This document shows positions 18,370-27,330 of a DNA stretch of 64,000 nt, one piece after another. Source of the stretch: Streptococcus mitis (GTDB taxonomy: Bacteria; Bacillota; Bacilli; Lactobacillales; Streptococcaceae); contig NZ_JPFU01000013.1 in the NCBI RefSeq assembly GCF_000722695.1, forward strand, positions 124,001 to 188,000, in the 5' to 3' direction. Position numbers and translations under genes: made by a program. The notes under the pieces are model-generated. The model made no database searches. It was not told the DNA's origin and worked only from the letters and a program-made list of their open reading frames with translations. Numbering within the stretch: the first letter of the stretch is position 1; each line of letters begins with the position of its first letter.

Positions 18370-18686
18370 TATTTAACTCCTCTCTTGTAGAGTTCAATTA
18401 AATGGTGCATCAAATCTTTTAACAAGATAGTTGTCATCAAGTGGTCTTGGCCATGCATCATGGTTACACTATAAGCCAAATCCTCGCCAGCTGCTTCCTT
18501 GGTCAATAGACTTGTTTGCGCGTGGTGAGCCTCTGCAATACAAGAACCAGCTTCCTCAACTAAGCTATCCGCTTTTGCAAAATCACCAGCTTCAGCAGCC
18601 TTCAAGGCTTCCAATAGTTTTGAACGAGCATCGCCAGCATAGGCTACGATTTCAAAACCTAACAATGTTACTTCTTCTCTATTCAT
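18369..18686 (-). CDS. lacF: Lactose PTS enzyme IIA
   Basis: LacF accepts phosphate from HPr and passes it to the IIB domain of LacE. The 105-residue three-helix protein has the phosphorylated histidine and metal aspartate in [16 protein letters not shown] near residues 78-85, and the trimer helices around [21 protein letters not shown]. The ATG has AAGGAG upstream. It is the second gene of lacT-lacF-lacE and overlaps lacE by one base. Confidence 0.97.
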   Translation of the reverse strand: MNREEVTLLGFEIVAYAGDARSKLLEALKAAEAGDFAKADSLVEEAGSCIAEAHHAQTSLLTKEAAGEDLAYSVTMMHGQDHLMTTILLKDLMHHLIELYKRGVK

Positions 18687-18720
18687 GATAGAATTCTCCT
18701 TATATAGTTTAAATAAATTT

Positions 18721-19557
18721 TTATGACAATAAACGTTGGATATGTAGAACTAGATAAACTCGTTCACTTTTATACAAATCAAGACCCGTATGTTGCGTAA
18801 TCACATCATAGATCTTGGAACCAATCTCGAACGCTTTTGGATAGGATTGTTTAATATGATCTTCCATATCAAGAAGAGATTGGTTATCATCTCTAGATCT
18901 ATCCAAATAATCCAAGAAATAATTCAGATGAATCATAAAGCGATCATAGAAATGATTATTCTCTTTGGTTCGTTGAATTGCATAACCCTTTAGCACTTCC
19001 TCAACATTCCTGAGAATTTCTTTCCTCTTATCAATCGATTCAACCATTTGGACTTCATTCTCACCCTCAGCATTGATGAAATGATAAGCAATCCGAATAA
19101 TTTCGTCCTCAGGAAAATGATCTGCTAGCTTCTGGCGGTAAATTTCGAAAGCTTCGTTTGCGATTTGAAAAGCGACAGGATACTTGACAGAAATATCTGG
19201 CAAATTACTATCCTTGTACCTTCCTTGTGCTAGAGCTTGATAAGAACAGTAAATATGATCTGTCAAGGTTACGTAGAGATACTCTTGAATTGGATAATGA
19301 TATTTCTTTGATAGCTTATCAATGATTTCATAGGTCACTGTGATAAAATCAAGCGGAACATCTTTGAGGAGAGCCATAAAATTTTCTCTTGACTCTTCGG
19401 TCTTCATCCGAAAGATTTTCTCAACCTGATGTTCAGCAATCAAATCTCCCTTCTTCTTTCCAAATGCAATCCCCTTACCAATTACAATCACTTCTTCTCC
19501 TTTATCATTTCTGACAAGCGAGACATTGTGATTCATTGGATTTAGAATTCGATACAT
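18721..19557 (-). CDS. lacT: BglG-family transcription antiterminator LacT
   Basis: LacT binds its RNA target in the lac leader and prevents termination when lactose PTS activity signals that substrate is present. The 278-residue protein has the N-terminal RNA-binding domain ([38 protein letters not shown], residues 1-55) and two PRD domains with regulatory histidines, for example [15 protein letters not shown] near 110 and [16 protein letters not shown] near 207, plus [12 protein letters not shown] near 255. Its own leader carries the antiterminator site and a terminator, so lacT autoregulates the operon lacT-F-E-G. Confidence 0.95.
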   Translation of the reverse strand: MYRILNPMNHNVSLVRNDKGEEVIVIGKGIAFGKKKGDLIAEHQVEKIFRMKTEESRENFMALLKDVPLDFITVTYEIIDKLSKKYHYPIQEYLYVTLTDHIYCSYQALAQGRYKDSNLPDISVKYPVAFQIANEAFEIYRQKLADHFPEDEIIRIAYHFINAEGENEVQMVESIDKRKEILRNVEEVLKGYAIQRTKENNHFYDRFMIHLNYFLDYLDRSRDDNQSLLDMEDHIKQSYPKAFEIGSKIYDVITQHTGLDLYKSERVYLVLHIQRLLS

Positions 19558-19594
19558 GTCAACCTCCTTTTATATCTTAAAGGTATATGAGTAC

Positions 19595-19679
19595 AAAAAA
19601 TGACCACAAATGAACTAGAAAATCATCCGATTTCTAATTCACCTGTGATCATGCCTAATATTACTTAGTAACACTCACC
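19595..19679 (-). promoter_or_regulatory. LacT-responsive antiterminator (RAT) overlapping a terminator
   Basis: On the minus strand, the RAT-like core GTGTTACT ... AGGCATGA (within 19650-19679) runs into a terminator whose stem pairs TGATCACAGGTGAATTAGAAA with TTTCTAGTTCATTTGTGGTCA and ends in six T (19595-19651). The two structures share bases, so only one can form. This is the classic LicT/LacT control layout, placed between promoter and lacT. Confidence 0.8.
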
Positions 19680-19699
19680 TTGTATTAACTTGTAACTGT

Positions 19700-19728
19700 A
19701 TTCTATCATAATGCTGATAATTTGTAAA
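19700..19728 (-). promoter_or_regulatory. lacTFEG promoter
   Basis: Minus strand TTTACA (19723-19728) and TAGAAT (19700-19705) with a 17-base spacer. TGTAAACCCTTACG at 19723-19736 overlaps the -35 and is a weak CcpA (cre) candidate lacking the central CG. Confidence 0.75.
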
Positions 19729-19861
19729 CCCTTACGAAGAACTTTTTTATTTTTTTGAGTATTCTTTTATCAAAAAATAAAATCATAAACAAAATTAAGA
19801 AAACAAGTGTTTATAATTCAGAAAATTTCATCTCAATTTAAAAACAAGTGTACTAATAACT

Positions 19862-20584
19862 CTATATTTTTTTGAAAGCTCCAAACCAAAATCCATTATT
19901 CCTAATAAATAACTCATCACCAAAAGCTCTAGTATGTTTTGAACCGATTTCTAATTTTACAAGACGCATAGGAGCCAATAATTCAATTAACTCACTTTCT
20001 GTATAAACTCTTTCTAACATTGAATCTAGTTTTCTACGTATATAACCTTTTTCTAGTAAAGAATTATCAGGAATTGCATCTCGGAAAATTCCATCTTTCC
20101 GTGGACAATAAAAATAATACATTCCTCCTGCTTTCAACACCCTTTTCACCTCTGAAAAATAGTTTTGTCTATCTTTTTCATCAACTATAAATGTAATCGC
20201 AGACATTATATCAAATATAGAATCGAAATGGTTGTCAGGAAAATCTAAACCTTTACCTACATCTGTCTGTGTTATATGACAATTAAATTGTGGAAATGAC
20301 TTAGTCAATAATTGTTTTGCACTATCAGCGGCCTCCTTTGTTAAATCTACACCACAATAAGTATCAGCATAATGATTTTCAATTAAATAGTAAAGATTCC
20401 TTCCAAAACCACAACCAACTTCTAATACCCTGCACTCATCGTTTTGAGTAACGATTTGATTTCTCAAAGAAAAAATCTTTTGAACTGCATCATTAGGAAC
20501 TAAGCGTGTCTCTGTTTTTGATGATTGGGCATGTAATTCTTCCCATTTCTTGTGATTATCTTCATTTAAAACAAATGTATCCAT
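19862..20584 (-). CDS. Class I SAM-dependent methyltransferase
   Basis: A protein of about 240 residues with the SAM-binding motif I VLEVGCGFGRNLYYL near residues 56-70, motif II-like YCGVDLTKEAADSAKQLL, and FDSIFDIMSAITFIVDEKDRQNYFSEVKRVLKAGGMYYFY as motifs IV-VI. The fold resembles small-molecule or tRNA-type methyltransferases; the substrate is unknown. I prefer the ATG at 20584 (MDTFVLNEDNHKKW) because GGAG lies 6 bases upstream inside the end of the previous gene. The overlap of about 20 bases with the CmoA-like gene and the closely spaced exporter gene suggest one pathway. Confidence 0.8.
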   Translation of the reverse strand: MDTFVLNEDNHKKWEELHAQSSKTETRLVPNDAVQKIFSLRNQIVTQNDECRVLEVGCGFGRNLYYLIENHYADTYCGVDLTKEAADSAKQLLTKSFPQFNCHITQTDVGKGLDFPDNHFDSIFDIMSAITFIVDEKDRQNYFSEVKRVLKAGGMYYFYCPRKDGIFRDAIPDNSLLEKGYIRRKLDSMLERVYTESELIELLAPMRLVKLEIGSKHTRAFGDELFIRNNGFWFGAFKKI

Positions 20585-21266
20585 TGAACTCTCCATATCT
20601 CATTATCGTTTCTACATGATGAAATCCAGTACTCTTTAACATTTCTTTATTTTCAGCATGAGTGTGGTTAATCATAACTCCCTCCAAGCTCAATTGCTTA
20701 GATAGAATTTCTTCTGGACTAAATCCATGTTCTTGCTTGAATTTAATATAATTGGAAACTATCAACTTATTTACCTTCGGATCTGTCATGATTTCTTTCT
20801 CAAATAGAATAAATGCTCCACCTTCAACTAAAGATTCATATATTTTTGATAAAATCTTTATTCTCTTGTCTGGAAGAATAAACTGAAGAAAATAATAGCT
20901 AATAATTAAATCGCTGGGTTCTAACCTGGCTTCCTCCACGGAGCTTGTTATAAATTCAAGCTCAGGAAATTTTGATTGTGCCACCTGATTCATTTCTGGA
21001 ATCTCTTCTATCCCGATAAAACGAACTTCTTTTTTAGACTTGTGACGCTGGTATAATTTACCAATCAGGTTACCCGTTGCGGAGCCTAGCTCATAACATA
21101 AGGAATGGTCACGAATAAAAAAATCGCTTAGATGACAAACAAGGTCATGTCCTTCATCATATAAAGGAATGGATTGTCTAACATGCTCATCAAAATGTTG
21201 AGCTACACCATTACCAAAACTCCATTGTGTTCCATTTTGAATAACAATATCATTTCCAACTTCCAT
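20562..21266 (-). CDS. CmoA-like SAM-binding protein
   Basis: A 234-residue protein that I can align along its length to E. coli CmoA, the enzyme that makes carboxy-SAM from SAM and prephenate for tRNA uridine-34 modification. Matching blocks are WSFGNGVAQHFDEHVRQSIP (CmoA [20 protein letters not shown]), YELGSATGNL, the helix KIYESLVEGGAFILFEKE, and EEILSKQLSLEGVMINHTHAENKEMLKSTGFHHVE. In my alignment the CmoA arginine I recall as contacting the carboxyl group (Arg199) is a glutamine here, so it may make something other than carboxy-SAM. It begins just after the EamA gene and overlaps the next methyltransferase. Confidence 0.7.
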   Translation of the reverse strand: MEVGNDIVIQNGTQWSFGNGVAQHFDEHVRQSIPLYDEGHDLVCHLSDFFIRDHSLCYELGSATGNLIGKLYQRHKSKKEVRFIGIEEIPEMNQVAQSKFPELEFITSSVEEARLEPSDLIISYYFLQFILPDKRIKILSKIYESLVEGGAFILFEKEIMTDPKVNKLIVSNYIKFKQEHGFSPEEILSKQLSLEGVMINHTHAENKEMLKSTGFHHVETIMRYGEFNGYICFK

Positions 21267-21269
21267 AGA

Positions 21270-22184
21270 CTACTTCTCTTCTCCCTTGACTTTCCAGTTT
21301 ACTAATACCAATGCTAACACAACCATCGAACCCCCAAGAACCAAATTTAATGTAAACGGCTCATGTAAGCCCATAATAGAAAAGATAGTTGAAAATACTG
21401 GAACTAAAAACAAGAAACTGCTAGCTACTGTTGCTCCCCTTTGTCCTAGACTATAAAACCACAGTCCAAACGAACCAACAGACGCAGGAATAATTAACCA
21501 TATAAACCAAACCCAGCCCCAAAATCCTAAATTTAGAAAGTTATAACTTTCATGCACAGGTATTGAGAATAAGTAAAGGAATACCCCACCTAATAACAAT
21601 TGCCAAGCTGTAAATATCCATGGACCGTTATCAAAAGGAATTTTCTTGGTGACAACTGTATTGATTGACCAACAAAATGAACCAAGTAAAGCAAACAAAG
21701 CACCTAAACTAAACGCAGATACATCTAGTCCAATACAAGTAACAACTCCAGCCACACCTAATATTAAGGCACTTATCTTCTGAATAGTCAATGTATCTTT
21801 TAACAAAAAATGTGCTAAGAAAGCTAACCAAAGAGGATTCGTAAATAAGATAATGGAAGACATCGATGATGACACATCATGAGCTAGGGCAAGATTAAGA
21901 AATCCCATGGTTCCAGCTGTCTGTAAGAGCCCGATAGTCACAACCAATATAAACCCCTTTATCTTGCTACCTTGACTTTTAGGGATGATAGTCCCTCCCT
22001 TGCCAAATAAAAACGATAATACCAACATCACTAACCCAGCAATAATAAATCGAACACCCCCAAGTAATAATGGAGGAGTCTTTTCAACTACTATGAGATA
22101 TTTCCCAGTTGGAAAAGACGACCCCATAAAAAGTGTGGTAAGTAATATAGAAATCAAAAAAATAAAATTTGAACCTCGTTTCAT
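21270..22184 (-). CDS. EamA-family (DMT superfamily) transporter
   Basis: A 304-residue membrane protein with ten hydrophobic segments in two five-helix EamA repeats, for example FLISILLTTLFMGSSFPTGKYL at the N-terminus and WFYSLGQRGATVASSFLFLVPVFSTIF in the second repeat. EamA proteins usually export metabolites such as amino acids, purines or cofactors. Here it is the first gene of EamA - CmoA-like - methyltransferase, divergent from an Rrf2 regulator. This suggests an exporter for the methylated product or for a toxic related compound. The substrate cannot be read from sequence. Confidence 0.85.
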   Translation of the reverse strand: MKRGSNFIFLISILLTTLFMGSSFPTGKYLIVVEKTPPLLLGGVRFIIAGLVMLVLSFLFGKGGTIIPKSQGSKIKGFILVVTIGLLQTAGTMGFLNLALAHDVSSSMSSIILFTNPLWLAFLAHFLLKDTLTIQKISALILGVAGVVTCIGLDVSAFSLGALFALLGSFCWSINTVVTKKIPFDNGPWIFTAWQLLLGGVFLYLFSIPVHESYNFLNLGFWGWVWFIWLIIPASVGSFGLWFYSLGQRGATVASSFLFLVPVFSTIFSIMGLHEPFTLNLVLGGSMVVLALVLVNWKVKGEEK

Positions 22185-22306
22185 TTATTTCCCCTTCTTT
22201 CAAAAGATATTGATGATATTTTTTGTCTTTTATTCTACTCTTTTAAAAATGAATGTCAAGAGATTTATCAAAAAATTCCAAGATTATTTTTTTAAACTCC
22301 TATGTA

Positions 22307-22335
22307 TTGAGAAAAAAACAAAAAAAGGCTATACT
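22307..22335 (+). promoter_or_regulatory. Promoter of the Rrf2 regulator
   Basis: TTGAGA (22307-22312) and TATACT (22330-22335) with a 17-base spacer, in the 195-bp divergent region shared with the EamA operon. Confidence 0.7.
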
Positions 22336-22379
22336 GGTAATTGTGGATAATGATTATCTTTTTATATGGAGGTACAAAC

Positions 22380-22856
22380 ATGCGATTGTCATCAGGTTGG
22401 GAACAGTCAGTCTATGTCTTACTCATGTTAGATCAGCTCCCTGAAGGAAAATATATCAATACAATTTCCTTGAGTGAACGGCTAGAAGTTTCAGATTCTT
22501 ATTTGAAAAAAATTATAAAACTATTAGACAACGAAGGATTGGTTAAATCCGTTAGAGGGAAAAATGGAGGCGTTGCTCTTTCTAAACCCCTCAGCCAAAT
22601 CACCTTTTACGATGTATTTGTAGCTATAGAAGGAAAAAATCGAATCTTTGAAAGTCAAAATCTTCTAAAAAAATTCTTAGGCAACGAGGAAAGTAAAAAG
22701 GCTAAAAGATGCGTCGTAACCAACTCTCTTGATATTATTGAAAACACTTTAGTTGCAACCCTGACTTCTATTACACTCAGCCAGGTCGCCCATCAAGCTG
22801 AGATTAACTATGATTTAACCGATATCAGAAATTGGGTCAATAAATGCCAAAACTAG
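22380..22856 (+). CDS. Rrf2-family transcriptional regulator
   Basis: A 158-residue Rrf2-family protein: MRLSSGWEQSVYVLLML, the winged helix NTISLSERLEVSDSYLKKIIKLLDNEGLVKSVRGKNGGVALSKP (residues 26-70), then DVFVAIEG. The usual three-cysteine cluster site of IscR/NsrR is not present; only single Cys residues occur (KRCVV and the C-terminal KCQN), so it probably senses something other than an iron-sulfur cluster. The ATG at 22380 has GGAGGT 6 bases upstream. It is divergent from EamA/CmoA-like/methyltransferase and most likely controls them and itself. Confidence 0.85.
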   Translation: MRLSSGWEQSVYVLLMLDQLPEGKYINTISLSERLEVSDSYLKKIIKLLDNEGLVKSVRGKNGGVALSKPLSQITFYDVFVAIEGKNRIFESQNLLKKFLGNEESKKAKRCVVTNSLDIIENTLVATLTSITLSQVAHQAEINYDLTDIRNWVNKCQN

Positions 22857-22886
22857 CTGGAGAAAAAATTCTTCAGCTAGTTTTTA
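22851..22886 (+). terminator. Terminator after the Rrf2 gene
   Basis: The stem AAAACTAGCTG / CAGCTAGTTTTT starts inside the last codons of the gene. Confidence 0.85.
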
Positions 22887-22893
22887 TAAATCC

Positions 22894-22947
22894 TTGACAA
22901 ATAATTTTACAAGGACTATATTATATTTGAAGATATAATATATCTTC
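22894..22947 (+). promoter_or_regulatory. Promoter and palindromic operator of the second lacAB pair
   Basis: Consensus TTGACA (22894-22899), a 17-base spacer and TATATT (22917-22922) are followed at once by the perfect inverted repeat GAAGATAT-AAT-ATATCTTC (22929-22947), which would cover the transcription start. This palindrome is unlike the TGTT-type sites before lacABCD, so a different repressor is likely. Confidence 0.7.
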
Positions 22948-23008
22948 TATATCGTCAACAATGATATTTCATTGCATGCTTTTGGATAGCTAAAGAAAGA
23001 AGGTTCTT

Positions 23009-23437
23009 ATGAAAGTTATTTTAGCTACTGACCAAGATGGTTTCCAACTGAAAGAAACCGTCAAACACTATCTGCTTCATTCTGGTTATGAAGTAATTGG
23101 CCTCAACTCTACACAAGGTTCTGCGGATTTCGTTGATTCTACTATCAATGCTATTATAGAGTTTAGAAAATATAAGCAAGCTCGTGCTATTCTTTTTGAC
23201 AAGTTTGGACATTCTTTTATGCCTGCTAATAAGTTTAAAGGTATTATCTGCGCCGCTGTTTCCGATGAACACTCTGCCATGATGACTATTCGACACAATT
23301 CTACTCCAATCATTACAATTGGTTCTGGAATTACAGGTGATATTTTAGCAGTTGAAATAGTCAAAGCCTTTCTTGAGCACAACTATGATGCTGGTCGTCA
23401 CCAAGTTCGCATTGATATGCTGAACAAGCTCTGCTAG
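23009..23437 (+). CDS. Second galactose-6-phosphate isomerase LacA-like subunit
   Basis: A 142-residue RpiB/LacA-family protein that pairs with LacB-type subunits. It shares the LacA frame with the main lacA gene (VSDEHSAMMTIRHNSTPIITIGSGI; C-terminal GRHQVRIDMLNKLC) but is clearly diverged (MKVILATDQDGFQLKETVKHYLLHSGYEVIGL). As in other LacA subunits the catalytic cysteine is absent; in the main gene the equivalent stretch is likewise non-catalytic. It lies 11 bases before the LacB-like gene under its own promoter and palindromic operator, with no kinase or aldolase gene beside it. Its substrate may be galactose-6-phosphate or a related sugar phosphate. Confidence 0.85.
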   Translation: MKVILATDQDGFQLKETVKHYLLHSGYEVIGLNSTQGSADFVDSTINAIIEFRKYKQARAILFDKFGHSFMPANKFKGIICAAVSDEHSAMMTIRHNSTPIITIGSGITGDILAVEIVKAFLEHNYDAGRHQVRIDMLNKLC

Positions 23438-23448
23438 GAGGTATTCCC

Positions 23449-23967
23449 ATGAAAATTGCTCTCGGTTGTGATCACATTGTAACAGATGTGAAGATGAAGA
23501 TTTCAAAACACCTAAAAGAACAAGGTCATGAAATCATTGATGTTGGTACTTATGATTTCGTCCGTACTCACTATCTCATTTATGGTCGCTTAATTGCAGA
23601 GGAGGTCGTCAATGGACGGGCTGACTTTGGAGTCGCCCTTTGCGGTACAGGTGTTGGAATTGCTGTATCTGCTGATAAAGTTCCTGGAACTCGAGTTGTA
23701 CTTGTCGGAGATGTTGCGACTGCTCGTTCCGCTCGTGAAAATCTCAATGCTAATATTGTTGCTTTCGGTGGTGCAATCCTAGGTATCAATTTCATTAACA
23801 ACATTGTAGATGAATTTATCAATACCAAGTACAAACCAAGTCCTGAAAAAGAGGAATTGATTGCGAAAATTGATAAACTATCTGAAGTGAGCCCAGATGT
23901 AGCTGCCAATGATCATATCTTCGATGAAGAGAATGCCAAGTGGGATCGTGGAGAATATCACGATTAA
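23449..23967 (+). CDS. Second galactose-6-phosphate isomerase LacB-like subunit
   Basis: A 172-residue RpiB/LacB-family isomerase subunit. The catalytic cysteine is present in VALCGTGVGIAVSADKVPGTRVVLVGD near residue 65, and the C-terminus [19 protein letters not shown] is that of LacB. It is a diverged paralogue of the main lacB gene at 26169-26684, which reads [28 protein letters not shown] at the same place. Good GGAGG ribosome site before the ATG. Together with the LacA-like gene it should form a complete isomerase, so activity is likely; specificity is uncertain. Confidence 0.85.
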   Translation: MKIALGCDHIVTDVKMKISKHLKEQGHEIIDVGTYDFVRTHYLIYGRLIAEEVVNGRADFGVALCGTGVGIAVSADKVPGTRVVLVGDVATARSARENLNANIVAFGGAILGINFINNIVDEFINTKYKPSPEKEELIAKIDKLSEVSPDVAANDHIFDEENAKWDRGEYHD

Positions 23968-23996
23968 CTTGTATTCCGCCTTCTATATTTTATCTA

Positions 23997-24147
23997 ATAC
24001 TCAATAAAAATCAAAGAGCAAACTAGGAAGCTAGCCGCGGGCTGCTCAAAGCACTGCTTTGAGGTTGTGGATAGAACTGACGAAGTCAGTAACCATACCT
24101 ACGGTAAGTCGACGCTGACGTGGTTTGAAGAGATTTTCGAAGAGTAT
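23997..24147 (-). repeat. BOX element, complete (boxA-boxB-boxC)
   Basis: About 151 bp, matching a single boxA + boxB + boxC arrangement read on the minus strand. The boxA end holds CTACGGTAAGTCGACGCTGACG-like sequence at 24109-24130, the site known from BOX-PCR. It lies between the convergent lacB paralogue and lacD. Confidence 0.9.
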
Positions 24148-24180
24148 AACCTTGAGGATAACTAACTCAAGGTTGTTTTT
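24148..24180 (+). terminator. Terminator after the second lacAB pair
   Basis: The stem AACCTTGAG / CTCAAGGTT is followed by GTTTTTAT. Confidence 0.8.
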
Positions 24181-24186
24181 ATTTCA

Positions 24187-24222
24187 TCAAAAAAAGTCTA
24201 GAGATATTTCTATCCCTAGACT
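24187..24222 (-). terminator. Terminator after lacD
   Basis: Minus strand stem AGTCTAG / CTAGACT is followed by seven T. Confidence 0.8.
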
Positions 24223-24246
24223 GAAGTTTTTTTCGCAATCTGAGTG

Positions 24247-25227
24247 CTACACGCGTTCTTTCCATGAAGTTGCTGTTGTTTGAAGAACTTTGTTGAGTTC
24301 GTCAATGTTTTCAAATCCAGTTGTGCGAAGCCATTCGCGAGCTGCTTCTTCACCATCTTTGATGTATGCTTCAACTGATCCAGCCCATGTAGCACGACCA
24401 CAAAGAACTCCGTTAAAGTTTGCACCTGATTCGTGAGCAAATACAAGAGTATCTTGGAAGAGCTTAGCTGATACACCAGCACTCAAGTAGATATATGGCA
24501 AGTTAGTTGCTTCATCTTGTGCTTTGAAGAAGGCTGCTGCTTCTTCACGTGTATAAACTACTTCACCTTCAGCGAAACCTTCAACATATTTAATGTTAAC
24601 AGGAACTTCTACTTTCAAGACATCAATGTTAAAGCGTGGGTCTGAGAAGACTTTCATAGCACCGATAACTTTGTGTGGTTTTACTTTAGCGTATTCTACA
24701 GAACCAGCGTCAGCAATTTTTTCATCGTAAGCAAGGATTTCAAGGAAGAATGGGATATCTTCAGCCACACACTCAGAACCGATACGTTCGATGTAAGCTT
24801 GTTTTTCTTGGTTGAGTTCGTCTGAACTATCTACATCATAGTAAAGCAAGAATTTAACTGCATCTGCACCTTCTTCTTTAATACGTTTTGCAGACCAAAC
24901 ATCCAAGCAGTCTGGCAAGCGTTTTGTGCTTGTTGTGTCATAGCCAGTTTTTTCATAAGCAAGAAGAAGACCAGCTTTTTCATCAAGAGCTTTAGTTGCT
25001 GGAAGTCCATATTCAGGATCAAGAAGCATAGATGAAGCGTATTTAGTCAATTCATCTGCAACCAAGACTTTAAGTTCTTCCATTTGAGCTACAGTTGGTT
25101 CTTCTGTTTGGTGTTGAGCCATGAGGCGTTTCAAAGCACCACGTTGGTCAAATGCAAGAGCTGAGATGATACCATTTTCATCAGAAAGTTTTTCTAAGCG
25201 TGCACGTTTTTGTTCTGTTAAAGCCAT
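24247..25227 (-). CDS. lacD: Tagatose-1,6-bisphosphate aldolase
   Basis: LacD cleaves tagatose-1,6-bisphosphate to dihydroxyacetone phosphate and glyceraldehyde-3-phosphate, the last step of galactose-6-phosphate breakdown. The 326-residue class I aldolase shows [16 protein letters not shown] near residue 21-36, KFLLYYDVD, the Schiff-base lysine in [17 protein letters not shown] near 205, and the closing [13 protein letters not shown]. In some streptococci LacD paralogues also regulate transcription; nothing here shows that. It is the last gene of lacA-B-C-D, one base after lacC. Confidence 0.97.
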   Translation of the reverse strand: MALTEQKRARLEKLSDENGIISALAFDQRGALKRLMAQHQTEEPTVAQMEELKVLVADELTKYASSMLLDPEYGLPATKALDEKAGLLLAYEKTGYDTTSTKRLPDCLDVWSAKRIKEEGADAVKFLLYYDVDSSDELNQEKQAYIERIGSECVAEDIPFFLEILAYDEKIADAGSVEYAKVKPHKVIGAMKVFSDPRFNIDVLKVEVPVNIKYVEGFAEGEVVYTREEAAAFFKAQDEATNLPYIYLSAGVSAKLFQDTLVFAHESGANFNGVLCGRATWAGSVEAYIKDGEEAAREWLRTTGFENIDELNKVLQTTATSWKERV

Positions 25228-25228
25228 T

Positions 25229-26158
25229 TTATACCTCTTTTACTATTAATTGATCATATAGAGCTTGATAGTTGGCCATGTTGACATGACCAGTTATTTT
25301 TTCTTGAGCATTAAGCATTCCAAGGACATTTGCCTTGATTAAAAGTTCTGCATCAGATTCTTTATGAAGAAGTCCTGAAGAAATTCCTGCCACAGTAGAG
25401 TCTCCAGATCCAACAGGATTTACTACCTGAATTCTAGGAATATCTACCTTGTAGAAAGTGTCACCATGTTTGGCAAAGGCACCGTTGGCACCAAGCGAAA
25501 CAATAATCCATTCAATCCCTGCAAACAAAGGTTCTTGAAGGACTTCTTTTAATTCATCCAAATCCTCAGAAACTTCTCTTCCTAGAAGTTGAGACAGTTC
25601 CTCATTATTTGGTTTGATGACTGTTGGTTTATGTGGTGATTCAAGAACCGCCTGAAGTGCTGCACCAGAGCAGTCCAAGACAACAGGCTTGCCAGCTTGA
25701 TTAGCAAGTTCTACCAAGCTCGCATAGTAATCAACTGGAAGGCCAGCTGGCAGACTACCTGAGATAGCTACTACTTCAACTGAGCCCAAGAGTTTTTTGA
25801 AATGTTCCAAAAAGTCTTGTCCTTCTTGTTCCAATACTACAGGACCTTTTTCAAGAACTTCTGTTTGGTTGTCTCCGTGGAGAATAGCGATACAGTTACG
25901 AGTTTCTCCCTGAATAGAGAAGAAATCTTTCTTAACCTTATCATCGATATGTTCAACCAAAAATTCACCAAGTTTACCACCGACTAAACCAGTAGCAAGA
26001 ACAGAATCCCCAAATTCTGAAAGCACTCGAGTAACGTTTAGTCCTTTACCACCAGCCGTTTTGGTTACATCCACCACACGATTGACAGTATCAATCTTCA
26101 ACTCATCCAAGGGATAGGAAATATCGATGGATGGGTTCATTGTGACTGTTAAAATCAT
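25229..26158 (-). CDS. lacC: Tagatose-6-phosphate kinase
   Basis: LacC phosphorylates tagatose-6-phosphate to tagatose-1,6-bisphosphate. The 309-residue PfkB-family kinase begins [20 protein letters not shown], has the sugar-binding [17 protein letters not shown] near residues 34-50, [11 protein letters not shown] near the middle, and the catalytic aspartate loop [18 protein letters not shown] near 250. It lies between lacB and lacD with tight spacing in one operon. Confidence 0.97.
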   Translation of the reverse strand: MILTVTMNPSIDISYPLDELKIDTVNRVVDVTKTAGGKGLNVTRVLSEFGDSVLATGLVGGKLGEFLVEHIDDKVKKDFFSIQGETRNCIAILHGDNQTEVLEKGPVVLEQEGQDFLEHFKKLLGSVEVVAISGSLPAGLPVDYYASLVELANQAGKPVVLDCSGAALQAVLESPHKPTVIKPNNEELSQLLGREVSEDLDELKEVLQEPLFAGIEWIIVSLGANGAFAKHGDTFYKVDIPRIQVVNPVGSGDSTVAGISSGLLHKESDAELLIKANVLGMLNAQEKITGHVNMANYQALYDQLIVKEV

Positions 26159-26168
26159 AGGTCACCTC

Positions 26169-26684
26169 TTAGTCGTGGTATTCTCCGCGATCCCATTTTT
26201 CAAGGAATTCAGTGAAGAAGTTTGCGTCTGTTTGTTGAGCATTATGACTTTCAACGTGTTCAATTTTCGCAATCAATTTTTTGTTTTCTTCAGTTGGTTT
26301 GTATTCAGCATGGATGAAAGCTTCGATGATATCACACATAAGCAATTCACCAGTAATTTTACCACCAAAACCGATAACGTTAGCGTTCAATTGTTCTTTA
26401 GCATAAAGAGCTGTTGTCATATCACGAACCAAGGCAGAACGAACACCAGGAACTTTATTGACAGCGTTGTTGATACCAACACCAGTACCACAGATACATA
26501 CCCCAAGATCAGCTTGACCGCTAGTTACAGCTTCACCTACTTTTTTACCAAAGATTGGGTAGTGAGTACGTGTATGGTCATAGGTACCAAAGTCAATGAC
26601 TTCATATCCTTTTGATTTCAAAAATTCTGAAACCGCCATTTTTTCATCTGTTACGATGTGGTCACATCCAATTGCAATTCTCAT
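26169..26684 (-). CDS. lacB: Galactose-6-phosphate isomerase subunit LacB
   Basis: LacB and LacA together convert galactose-6-phosphate to tagatose-6-phosphate. The 171-residue RpiB-family subunit carries the catalytic cysteine in [21 protein letters not shown] near residue 65 and ends [12 protein letters not shown]. It follows lacA by 30 bases. A paralogue lies at 23449-23967 on the other strand. Confidence 0.97.
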   Translation of the reverse strand: MRIAIGCDHIVTDEKMAVSEFLKSKGYEVIDFGTYDHTRTHYPIFGKKVGEAVTSGQADLGVCICGTGVGINNAVNKVPGVRSALVRDMTTALYAKEQLNANVIGFGGKITGELLMCDIIEAFIHAEYKPTEENKKLIAKIEHVESHNAQQTDANFFTEFLEKWDRGEYHD

Positions 26685-26714
26685 TTTTAACTTACCTTTC
26701 TTACTGTAATCTAA

Positions 26715-27140
26715 TTAACACATTTTGTTCAACATATCAACACGAATTTGGTGACGGCCACCGTCGTATTTACCGTTAACAAATCCTTTAGCGATGTTTT
26801 TAGCCAATTCATCACCAACAAGTTGTGCACCCATAGTGATCATACGTGAGTTGTTGTGGCCACGAGTCATATAAGCTGAACGTTCGTCAGATACTTCTGC
26901 AGCAACCATTCCTTTGATTTTTGTTGCAACCATGAATGGACCAGCTCCATAAGCATCAATCACGATACCAAGGTTTTGTTCTTCTTTGTTTACTTCTGCA
27001 GCAACAGCAAGAGTCACATCAACAAAGTCTTGACCTTCAGCTGTAACATCCACAACGTGGAAGTTTTCTTTTTCCAAGAAGTCTTTCACAACTTCTTTCA
27101 ATCTCAAACCTGCAGCATCTGCACCGATAACAATAGACAT
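26715..27140 (-). CDS. lacA: Galactose-6-phosphate isomerase subunit LacA
   Basis: The partner of LacB in galactose-6-phosphate isomerase. The 141-residue protein starts [32 protein letters not shown] and ends [18 protein letters not shown], with [24 protein letters not shown] in the middle. It is first in lacABCD. A strong promoter (27367-27395) and two palindromic operator candidates (27331-27365) precede it, consistent with LacR repression relieved during lactose growth. Confidence 0.97.
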   Translation of the reverse strand: MSIVIGADAAGLRLKEVVKDFLEKENFHVVDVTAEGQDFVDVTLAVAAEVNKEEQNLGIVIDAYGAGPFMVATKIKGMVAAEVSDERSAYMTRGHNNSRMITMGAQLVGDELAKNIAKGFVNGKYDGGRHQIRVDMLNKMC

Positions 27141-27330
27141 ATTGTATACTCCTTTTTATTTTTCTAGGCTAGTAAAACCTTTTATAGTTAGCAGTTTACC
27201 TACAAAAGCTTTCTAGCAGTTTATTGACAAATTGGATTGAATGAGATGACTGACACCTTATTCAAGTTTAGGAAACCAGTTTCCTAGAAATAATCCTTCT
27301 CCACGAAAGAGAATATAACAAGCGATTATT

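Noticed and set aside
19862..21266. The two methyltransferases as a DNA restriction-modification system
   Set aside because: Neither has DNA methylase motifs (no NPPY/DPPY or PC motif), and no restriction enzyme is adjacent; they resemble CmoA and small-molecule methyltransferases.
23009..23967. Second lacAB pair as ribose-5-phosphate isomerase RpiB
   Set aside because: It consists of two subunits with LacA- and LacB-specific ends (IDMLNKLC and KWDRGEYHD), so it is LacAB type rather than single-chain RpiB.
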